A DNA stretch of 6,718 bases from Candidatus Omnitrophota bacterium (lineage in GTDB: Bacteria > Omnitrophota > Gorgyraeia > Duberdicusellales > 4484-171), in assembly GCA_028702365.1 (NCBI GenBank), contig JAQVOZ010000074.1, positions 1-6,718 of the forward strand, given 5' to 3'. The notes beneath the pieces are model-generated. The model saw only the letters and a program-made list of their open reading frames with translations. It did no database searches and was not told the origin of the DNA. Every line of letters begins with the position of its first letter. The first letter of the stretch is position 1. Positions 1 through 6,718 of this stretch are shown piece after piece. Position numbers and translations under genes: made by a program.

Positions 1-3000
1 GGAATATCAAGCGTGGCAAACTCGACAGGGTGTTCTTTGTCTGCCCCCGCATAGCCCAACGCTACCTTTTCGAAACCTGGCCCATATTCCTGACAGGCAT
101 GGCAGTATTCCCTATGCCCAACACTGACAACGGCTGTCCTGCCGCCTAAGAATTCCTCAAAGTTGCCAACTGTTATTTCGGTAATCCGTTTTGCCTGCGT
201 CGCGGCAAAGCTTACTTTACCTGTAGCGCTCGAACCTGCACTTGAGGAAACTTGCTTGCCAATATGTAAAGCTGAAAGCAGATTGCGGCGCGCCTTAAAC
301 TGCCTCTGTTTCGAACGTATCATGCCCAGTAACGCATCGGCCACAGCGCCCCTTTCTTCTGATGTATTAATCGTTCTGCCTGATTTATTTTCGGTTTGAG
401 CTATATACTCATGTAACTTATCCAGCTGTTCTCCATCTATAATCTCCGCTATATTCTTCCAGCTATTGGTTTCTGCGCTTTTCCAGGTAGAAAGAATAAT
501 ATCAGAATAAGAGAGGGCCATTCCTAATTTTTCCAGGACTTCAAAGGTTTTATCTATCTTCGTCTTGAGTTTGGCTTTTCCTAAGGACTGTGATACAAAA
601 TTTCTGGAAATTCCTAAACGCTCGGCCTCTACCCCAAGGACGATTGGAAACAATATTTGACGCTCTTCCCCAATAGAAAAACTCTCTTTTTCGCTGTACA
701 ATTTATATAAGTAATCCGGCAAAACAAAACCATATGGATTGCCAGGCCGTAAACTTACTAATACCTTCTGCTGATAAACCCCTCTGTTCGGCTCTTCCTG
801 GGGTCCGTAAAAATGCTCGAGGCCCTTATACATAGCTATAGCCTTTGCTCTGACAACATCAGCGCCAAACAAGCTTGCAAAGCCCAGCATAGCTGCAAAC
901 CAGATACATTCTTTTACAATGGATCCTCCGTTATATTTAAATGCGCTATCGTCAAGCCGCAACATTCCTAAGCCTATGTTAAAGTCTCCTGCCGCAGATA
1001 AACCTTCCCAGACTTCTATGCGTTTAAGGGAAAGTAAATACCCGGCGCTATAAGTGCGTTCTATGGATTCAAAATAATCTTCTATAGGCTTTTTGTATTT
1101 TAAGGGTAAATCCTCAACTAATACCATATAATGCGGCCCGGGGAATTTATCAGGAGTAAGCTGCTTTAACATCCCCCCTACATTTTTTATTTTTACATCC
1201 GAACCGCATATAAACTTGGCCTGTGCGAATTCGGAACTGCTAGAGGCTCTAGCTTTTGGGCTTTCAGCCCTACCTGCGAGGCGAGAAATGATTTTATCTG
1301 GCGTCGGCGAGCTGGCAACAGATGGCCGCGGATTTTGTGTGCCGGTTGAATCGCCTGTCGACGTTACAATCATTGTATCCGCAGGGCTTATTCCGGCATG
1401 ATTTAAGTAGGTTGCTGCGACATAGGGGCTGGATGGCCAAAAAGTACCCTCTCCGGAAGGATCAACAACTTTGCAAAGCCCACCGGAACTCTCTTTTTGC
1501 AGTTTTACTAATTTATTTTTATTGCTGTTTCCGGCTGCGGCAATGAATGCGCCGAAGATAACCATGAGCGCTGGGACAAACGAAGGATACATTTTCAAGC
1601 TTAAAAACCCTCCCTGCATCAAACCATCTTCCATGATTTTGCTTAGCATCGGCCCAGATGCAGAAAGAGGGGCAAATTTAGAAATATCATACGTGAGCAT
1701 TTGTTGTAGTTTAAATACTAAATACCAGGTAACAATAAAAAAACTAATTCCTATCAGAAATGGCACAATAACACGGGCTCTAAGGATATGATTTCCTTCA
1801 AAAATAAATAAAGGTGTTGGTGAAATCACAAAAACAACCGTAGCCATAACCAACAACCCTACAATGTAGTTAACCGCCATATTCAAAAACGGAAGGTTAA
1901 CGAATAAATCCTTGGCGCTTTCATTTCCGGTTTTTACCCTCTCATATATATTATGATAGAGCCTCCTCCACAAAGGCCCCTTTACCCCTATAAACAGGCC
2001 ATTTACTATTATGATAGCAGTATAAACATTAAATAAGCTGGCGTTTATAAGCATAGGGGCCAATCCAAATAAAGCTATGATAGAAGCGCCAATAGTTTTC
2101 CTTATCCAACCATGTTTTTCATTGTTATATACCCAGGCTAAGAATAAAGTAGTGAACATCCCCAATTGCGAACAAGTTAATATTATTTCAGCCGAAACAT
2201 GCGGGAAAATATAATAAATCCCTATAGAATTTACAACATTAATCAAGGCAGGAGCAAAAAGATGGATAAAATCTCTTCCCTTTAATGCTTTGAATAAATT
2301 AAAAAATGAAACCGCGATATTAGAACCATTTTTGTTAGACGAAAATAACCGGAAAATGACCAAAGAAGCAAAAGTATTGATTAGAAACAGCCAGAATGCC
2401 AGCTGCATAGGATAGAGTGAATTTTTTACAAAACCAAGGAACAAAAAGGCTAGGGCAGGTGTAAGTGCAGATAAAAATGCCAGTAAAACTCTATGCTTTA
2501 AGAAAAATAAAGAAAGGGCCTTGGGCAGCGTTTTCTCCTGTATAAATAATTTTTCAAGTTTAACCGGCGGAGCCCTTGAAGAATAATTGATTTTTACCGC
2601 TGAATCTCCTGCTACTCTTATAGAATCGCTGATGCGTTTGGTTAATTCCTGCACTGAAGATGAGCCAGAATGACGTTGAGCTTGTTCGAGATATTTGCCG
2701 GCAATAAAATGGATAATTCCTATATGCAAATTTTGAGGATGCTGTCCTATGTTAAATCCTCGCTTTTGCAGAAAAGTAGGATAAAAATTGCGTTCTTCGC
2801 AGGTCCAGAATGATATTAATTCCTTTGCCCCCGTAGATTTGAAATATGGTTCAACAATCGTATCATACCAAACACGGCCTAATCCTCTTTCTCTTAGTCC
2901 GTGGCTGATCCATATTTTAAAATATATCTTATCTGCGACGCGCGCAAAACTGACAGAAAGTAATTCTGACCAGGGATCGTAATAGGCAATAAACGTAGTA

Positions 3001-3836
3001 AAATCTTTATGCTCCAGGCCAAAACCGTCTATCATCATCTGACGGCCTAGTTCGCCACGGTTAAATTCCGGATTAATGCATTGACCAGAATATGTAGCTA
3101 CTTTTAATTGTTTGCCTTTATAATTAGGAAATTTTTCTTCAAGCTCCCTGGCAGGAAACAGCACGAGAGGATCTTTAGGCAAACCAGCAGATGAACTTGA
3201 AACCCTTGTTACTTGAAACAATATGCGGCCTAAGATATTTTTGACATCGGCAATCTCTAGCGGCAAAGCTTCTGACAGACGGTTAACAACTTCCTGGGCG
3301 CTAAAGGATAAAGGAATTTGAAGAGATGCGCTAAACAATGGCCGCAGTTGACGGCTGCCAGCCTCCTCTAAAGATATTGCGACAAAAGTATCCGCTAACG
3401 AATTTCCTTGAGAGTTATAATCTTTTATGACCGCTAGGTGCATCTGCCGCTGGTTGCCATTATACTGCCTCGTTAGAGTAACCGCAGCGCGCTGGTTAGT
3501 AACTCTAGCGGCTCCGTTTTGTATCGGTAATTTTATATTTTTGGCTTTAACTGCCTCGATAAACCAGCAACTAAAGTCCTCTGCCGGCTTTGAGAAAAAA
3601 TTGTTAAAATCAGAATTTAATTTAAAATCAACATCTCCGACAGTAAAAAAATCTGGCTCTGTTCCCTGGCCAGGGTTTACTATTAAGGTAGCGCTGCCGA
3701 TAACAACTCTATCGGCCCTGATCCAATAATCTAAATTATTATCAGCTAAACCCTTGTCGGCAGTTTTTGTCGTATCTATCGCTACCTGCCATATGCGCTT
3801 AAGGGAAATTTCGTGGCGTTGCCTGGCAGTTTTAGG
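1..3836 (-). CDS. Downstream in-frame part of the giant protein: GNAT-like, ten-helix membrane and thioredoxin-like domains (3' end outside window; start unresolved)
   Basis: Reading in the same frame directly after the TGA, 1278 codons are open to the left edge. Residues are counted from the codon at 3836. The first conventional start is ATG at residue 132 (3443), with no convincing ribosome binding site before it. Coding-like sequence (IWQVAIDTT, YWIRADRVVIGSATL) begins well upstream of that, so I treat this as a continuation of the gene before the TGA. Residues 1-242 are unrecognised. Residues 278-366 resemble a GNAT acetyltransferase (RERGLG, then FYPTFLQKRGF). Residues 446-770 hold about ten membrane helices in a DMT/EamA-like layout. 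Residues 877-1180 are unrecognised, with a GNAT-like stretch at 951-1012 and a possible helix-turn-helix near 1068-1106. Residues 1218-1278 begin a thioredoxin-like domain with YCHAC. Short Ser-rich linkers separate the blocks. If the TGA is a true stop with no readthrough, this half is a pseudogene fragment or starts internally. Confidence 0.85.
3..185 (-). other. Domain: thioredoxin-like fold, truncated by the window edge
   Basis: ITVGNFEEFLGGRTAVVSVG is followed by YCHAC (C1245 and C1248, codons at 104-102 and 95-93), a helix, and FATLDI. This is the strand-CxxC-helix-strand order of thioredoxins, where a F.KLDVD-like strand follows. The C-terminal half, with the cis-proline, lies outside the window. 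A redox or disulfide role is likely but unproven. Confidence 0.7.
1527..2501 (-). other. Domain: ten-helix membrane block resembling DMT/EamA transporters
   Basis: Hydrophobic helices lie near residues 451-469, 478-498, 524-544, 551-570, 581-598, 602-620, 654-672, 690-708, about 722-745 (weak) and 752-768. The pattern falls into two five-helix halves. In the first half, helices 4 and 5 (TCSQLGMFTTLFLAW, then RKTIGASIIALFGL) resemble the conserved end of an EamA repeat. Multiple membrane helices are certain; the DMT assignment rests on pattern only. Confidence 0.6.
2739..3005 (-). other. Domain: GNAT-type N-acetyltransferase-like
   Basis: R-E-R-G-L-G (residues 315-320) fits the acetyl-CoA pyrophosphate-binding R/Q-x-x-G-x-G/A motif and is followed by a long helix. 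A strand (AKELISFWT) and FYPTFLQKRGF (351-361) match the usual GNAT ending, Y..F..K.GF. A beta-rich stretch (TTFIAYYD, LLSVSFARV) precedes it as expected. The acetyl acceptor is unknown. Confidence 0.72.
3786..3829 (-). other. Possible stem-loop just downstream of the in-frame TGA
   Basis: CTGCCA and TGGCAG, perfect 6-base complements, lie 44 bases end to end, starting 7 bases after the TGA. The 32-base loop contains a 3-bp GGC/GCC mini-stem. Position and size are roughly what a recoding element would need. However, the stem is short, the loop is long, and I see no typical bacterial SECIS apical loop. Chance occurrence is quite possible. Confidence 0.25.
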
Positions 3837-3839
3837 TCA
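3837..3839 (-). other. Single in-frame TGA interrupting one long reading frame
   Basis: This is the only stop in 2238 codons of the frame. The context is CTG GGG TTA TGA CCT AAA. The frame stays open for 1278 codons afterwards, and the first 131 contain no ATG, GTG, TTG or CTG. An ATG at 3840 overlaps the stop but reads Met-Thr-stop. Another at 3793 in a different frame ends after 16 codons. CGA (Arg), one C-to-T change away, is a plausible ancestral codon. A nonsense mutation, a sequencing error, readthrough and selenocysteine insertion are all open. Confidence 0.9.
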
Positions 3840-6718
3840 TAACCCCAGCTCTATATTCTCGGGAACTAAAACTCTGCGGCCTTTGATGATTTTTTCCGAA
3901 CTCGACGAAGAAGCTGACCGAACCCGCGCAGTCGAATCAATAGCAACTGACGCCGATGAAGTCCGGCCTGAAGATGAAGAAGTATCAGATGAATCACTTT
4001 GTTTTCTCACGGGCCTGTCTTCGGGTATCGGCTGACTTCTGTCAAGAGTTTTACGGTAACGCGCGGCGCGCGCGGGTTTGAATTTTGCTTCTTTTCTCGC
4101 TTGAGCTGCAGATTCAGCCGATATCGCTGCGCTTTTTCTTATGAGAGAAAATGATTTTATAATGATTTGTTCCCATAAGTTTTCAAATGTGGTATCAAAA
4201 ATCTTTCTTATCCTGTTTCTAAAAACAGCGGAAACTATGCTGGGTTCTGACATCGGCACCCTGAAGCTTTCCTGGTGCAGCATGTCTTTCTCGGGCCATA
4301 TCGTCTCAAAATCTTTGCCGGATGCATTCAGGCCCCAGTAAGAAGCGTCCATGTATTCACTTCCTAAGCCTCGTTTTATATCATTCAAGCAAGTAACGTT
4401 AGCGATATTATGATAAGTAACGCAGCTCGTATAGGGCTCGACAAAGTATTTCTCTCTGTTGCTAAAAATATCGGTAAAGTCAAAAAGAACAACTTCGCGG
4501 GATGCTTCGTCATAGCCGTAATTATAAAGCAATTTTATATCCTGGTCTAAGACCCTCCTCGCCCACATCCTTTTCTGAAGTTCAAACCAATTGCGCAAAA
4601 TGTTCTTAACCTCGTCGTATTTTTTCCTGTTTACAAGTTCTCTTATCTTGTCCCTCAATATTGTAACTTTTCTCTGAACAAGGGCGTTCTTTTTTATAAC
4701 GCGCTTGCCTTGTATGGTGAGTTCCAAATTTTCGACAAAAACCGTGTCTGTAGCAAGGCCTCCCAGCCTTTCTTTTGCCAAATCAACGCCGGGAATTATT
4801 TCATAAAACGAAACCGGCTTTCCATCCTCGCCCTTTGCGTCATCTTTCAGAAACTTTACAGCAAACCCTATATCAGGCGCAGAATACGCAATCATTTTAG
4901 ATCCTTCTGGTTCCATTTTTTTCAGGTTCTTGCCTTTAAGTAGAGCTCTTAAATCTGCTTCAAATTGTTCGTGATAAACCGGCAAAGACGCTAGTCTTTC
5001 TATTATCTTAAGCCCTTTAAGGTGATTATATTTACGATAAAACGCTGCTTGGGTCGCTTGATTGATGCTTTCCCTTGCTTCATATATCATTTCTTCATAC
5101 CTGAAACTTAAATACTCAACCAGGTATGCTACGCCGCGGTAGTGCCTGCGCATGCGGATATTCTCTGGGCTGTCTTTTTCCAAATATCTTGCTGCCTCAA
5201 TTTCCATATTTCGCGCAATATGACGCAATACATACATATACTCATAATCATAGTGTTTTCTTTTTCTGAAATCTATGCTTTCCAAACAACGGACAGCAGC
5301 CCTTATAACAAGTCTTCTTTCTCTGTCGTCCAGCAACTGAAGATAGCTTACGATTTTTCTTATCCTGTCCCTTACTCTTATAATACCTTTCAGAAGCATC
5401 AAGCCTTCAAAAAACATCTGCTCTGGGGCGGGTTTTATGCTGAATACTCTTTTAAAATTGAAATTAGACTTCTCGCAATCAAGCAATGCGCAGAGAGGCA
5501 ACATACTCCCTACTGCTGCGTTGCTCCGAGTATTTCTACGGCTGGCAGATGAAGCCAGCGTGCGCTTTAGCGGTATTACCTCCTGAAAACTGGCAATATT
5601 TTTATCGCCGGCTTTATGTTTTTCTATTTGCGCATTAACTTGTTCGGGGTCAATGCAAAGTAACAGTTTTGCCAATTGCGCGTCATAAGAATACTTCTCC
5701 TGCTTGTGGATACCTACTAAATCTCCGGTTAAGTCAAGAAGAAAATTATGCCTGTTGCCGTTAACTTCAACAATAAGAATTTCGTAAAATCCGGCTTCTG
5801 GGCTAAAAGATGAGTAATATAAATACGAGCCTGATTTTTTGGCAAAAACCATACCGCGAAGGTATACCGGCTCGTTAACGCTTCTTCCGCCAAACTTATA
5901 CTCTATTTTTTCGCAAAGATTAATTCTGGAAAAACCCAGTTTTCCCGCAATTTCCAATATCGAAACATTTCCCTTTGGATACCGCCTGATTGCTTCAACA
6001 AGCCGTATGCTGTTAATTTTTTCTTCTGAATATTGTCCTGCAGGCGATACCGCCCTGGTTGCCCCGGACGAAGAAACCGGGAAAACCACTTTCTCTCTGC
6101 CTGCTTTGGCATTTAATCTATTTCCCCTGGCAACCGCAACTACAGAAGAACTTGTTCTTTGCAAAACGAGCTGCTGGACCTTTTTAATATCGTCAATAAC
6201 TTCTTCCATATCCTGATACCTGTTCTGCGCCTGGTCGCGGTTAAACAGGCATTTTTGGACAATAGAAAAACTTGCTCTTGCCGCAGGCGTAACTCTGGCT
6301 CCGGGCGTAAGCCAGCGGCTTGCCTGGACATTAATTTCGCGCTGTGTCGCGGCATATTTTTCCTGCGGCTTATTTAATAACGGCATAAAATAGCGGGGCT
6401 GCAATATAGCAGCTAAAATAACCCCGAAACTGAAAATATCCCAGGGCTTGCGGAAAACTTTTTCTGAAACCGCGAGGCGTTCTTCGTGGCTGCGGACATT
6501 GCTTATCGGAGATATGTTTTCACAATACAACAAAGTATATGTTACTCTCGCCAATTCAGGAATCTCTGCATTTTTAAGCTTAGTCCATTGATAATTAAGC
6601 GGCACAGCGCTGTCAATGTCGATAAAACATATGCTGCCGTTAGGGCGCACTGCTATATTGGCGGGGTTAAGTTCTTTAATAAGGAGGCCTGCTTTATGCG
6701 CGCTTAAAACTGCCGAGG
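3837..6718 (-). CDS. Giant multidomain protein with two protein-kinase-like folds, C-terminal part (5' end outside window)
   Basis: The frame is open from the right edge to the TGA at 3839-3837, giving 959 codons. A GTG at 6650 is an internal codon, because the kinase catalytic loop lies upstream of it, so the true start is beyond 6718. Residues below are counted from the first whole codon. Residues 1-180 are a kinase C-lobe: IKELNPAN (13-20) at the HRDLKPEN position, FIDID (31-35) at the DFG position, and DIFSFGVIL (93-101) as helix F. Residues 235-276 look like a helix-turn-helix (ILEIAGKLGFSR). Residues 422-602 are charged and alpha-helical. Residues 607-762 form a second kinase-like fold, with FAVKF, LDQDIKLLYN and LFDFTD. 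A Ser-rich tail (905-942) precedes the stop. No signal peptide or membrane helix is visible. Kinase-fold identity comes from motifs; activity and substrate are unknown. The next open stretch continues in the same frame, so this may not be the natural C-terminus. Confidence 0.9.
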   Translation of the reverse strand, partial: SAVLSAHKAGLLIKELNPANIAVRPNGSICFIDIDSAVPLNYQWTKLKNAEIPELARVTYTLLYCENISPISNVRSHEERLAVSEKVFRKPWDIFSFGVILAAILQPRYFMPLLNKPQEKYAATQREINVQASRWLTPGARVTPAARASFSIVQKCLFNRDQAQNRYQDMEEVIDDIKKVQQLVLQRTSSSVVAVARGNRLNAKAGREKVVFPVSSSGATRAVSPAGQYSEEKINSIRLVEAIRRYPKGNVSILEIAGKLGFSRINLCEKIEYKFGGRSVNEPVYLRGMVFAKKSGSYLYYSSFSPEAGFYEILIVEVNGNRHNFLLDLTGDLVGIHKQEKYSYDAQLAKLLLCIDPEQVNAQIEKHKAGDKNIASFQEVIPLKRTLASSASRRNTRSNAAVGSMLPLCALLDCEKSNFNFKRVFSIKPAPEQMFFEGLMLLKGIIRVRDRIRKIVSYLQLLDDRERRLVIRAAVRCLESIDFRKRKHYDYEYMYVLRHIARNMEIEAARYLEKDSPENIRMRRHYRGVAYLVEYLSFRYEEMIYEARESINQATQAAFYRKYNHLKGLKIIERLASLPVYHEQFEADLRALLKGKNLKKMEPEGSKMIAYSAPDIGFAVKFLKDDAKGEDGKPVSFYEIIPGVDLAKERLGGLATDTVFVENLELTIQGKRVIKKNALVQRKVTILRDKIRELVNRKKYDEVKNILRNWFELQKRMWARRVLDQDIKLLYNYGYDEASREVVLFDFTDIFSNREKYFVEPYTSCVTYHNIANVTCLNDIKRGLGSEYMDASYWGLNASGKDFETIWPEKDMLHQESFRVPMSEPSIVSAVFRNRIRKIFDTTFENLWEQIIIKSFSLIRKSAAISAESAAQARKEAKFKPARAARYRKTLDRSQPIPEDRPVRKQSDSSDTSSSSGRTSSASVAIDSTARVRSASSSSSEKIIKGRRVLVPENIELGL
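3891..4004 (-). other. Longest Ser-rich low-complexity linker
   Basis: Residues 905-942 of the upstream half are dominated by Ser, Ala, Thr and Arg (SDSSDTSSSSG, SASSSSSEK). Shorter linkers of the same kind occur near 6212, 5607, 3196, 2660, 1240 and 240, mostly between recognisable domains. The tract ends 17 codons before the TGA. That places the stop at the beginning of the next domain rather than after a finished one. Confidence 0.7.
4431..4898 (-). other. Domain: second kinase-like (phosphotransferase) fold
   Basis: A strand with a candidate ATP-binding lysine (GFAVKFLKDD, K621) is followed by paired strands and a hinge-like ALVQRKV. A helix then leads to LDQDIKLLYNYGYD and VVLFDFTD. The D-x-K-x3-N spacing followed by D-F-T matches a catalytic loop and a DFG-like metal motif (D726, K728, N732, D746). 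It is more divergent than the first kinase domain, and the substrate cannot be predicted. Confidence 0.6.
6177..6718 (-). other. Domain: protein-kinase C-lobe with non-canonical catalytic motifs
   Basis: The N-lobe lies outside the window. Visible are HKAG followed by IKELNPAN in place of HRDLKPEN, FIDIDS in place of DFG, and DIFSFGVIL as the helix F motif. Glu replaces the catalytic Asp while the metal-binding Asn is kept. A D-x-D-S form of the DFG motif also occurs, from memory, in some bacterial kinases such as YegI-like proteins. The domain ends in a helical stretch around NRYQDMEEVIDDI. The fold call is firm; activity is doubtful. Confidence 0.8.

Noticed and set aside
3427..3729. Plus-strand open frame of 100 codons with a hydrophobic, membrane-like start
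   Set aside because: It lies wholly antisense to continuous minus-strand coding sequence, has no ribosome binding site, and its composition follows from the opposite strand.
3837..3839. Genome-wide UGA reassignment to Gly or Trp
   Set aside because: Only one in-frame TGA occurs in 2238 codons, while Gly and Trp are common and written with normal codons.
3838..3840. ATG overlapping the TGA (ATGA) as a translational-coupling start, with GGGG a few bases upstream
   Set aside because: It reads Met-Thr-stop, so it cannot open the downstream frame.
4050..4080. CG-rich alternating tract resembling a regulatory or recombination site
   Set aside because: It is explained by an in-frame run of Ala and Arg codons (KPARAARYRK) in the linker. 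No mirrored or repeated copy is seen.
5142..5552. Plus-strand open frame of 136 codons
   Set aside because: It is a shadow of the helical region of the minus-strand gene. It is low-complexity and has no recognisable motif.
6648..6650. GTG as the start codon of the kinase-like gene
   Set aside because: The catalytic loop IKELNPAN lies in frame upstream of it, so the protein begins beyond the window.

Overview
The whole 6.7 kb window is coding on the minus strand. One reading frame enters at the right edge (position 6716) and leaves at the left edge (position 3). It runs for 2238 codons with a single stop, a TGA at 3839-3837. I see no intergenic gap, RNA gene, promoter, mobile element or CRISPR array. 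The plus-strand open stretches are shadows of this frame.

Region by region, in the direction of translation. From 6718 to 3837 lies the end of a very large protein (959 codons visible, start outside the window). It holds the C-lobe of a protein-kinase fold with altered catalytic motifs, a helix-turn-helix-like segment, a long charged alpha-helical region, a second kinase-like fold, and a Ser/Ala-rich tail. Then comes the TGA. From 3836 to the left edge the same frame stays open for 1278 more codons, with no ATG, GTG or TTG in the first 131. This part holds an unrecognised domain, a GNAT acetyltransferase-like domain, a ten-helix membrane block resembling the DMT/EamA transporter fold, an unrecognised region with a possible second GNAT-like core, and the start of a thioredoxin-like domain with a CHAC active-site motif. 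That domain is cut by the window edge.

The simplest reading is that both halves are, or recently were, one giant multidomain gene split by a single nonsense codon. The codon could be a real mutation, a sequencing error or a recoded UGA. It is not a general UGA reassignment, because only one in-frame TGA occurs in 2238 codons and Trp is written TGG throughout.

No taxonomic marker gene is present. A giant multidomain protein joined by short Ser-rich linkers (SSSSS, SSSAGSS), with moderately AT-rich bacterial codon use, suggests an uncultivated bacterium with giant genes. Candidatus Omnitrophota is my best guess, by resemblance only. No coherent pathway can be assigned. The mix of kinase-like, acetyltransferase-like, membrane and redox-like modules in one frame is the notable feature.
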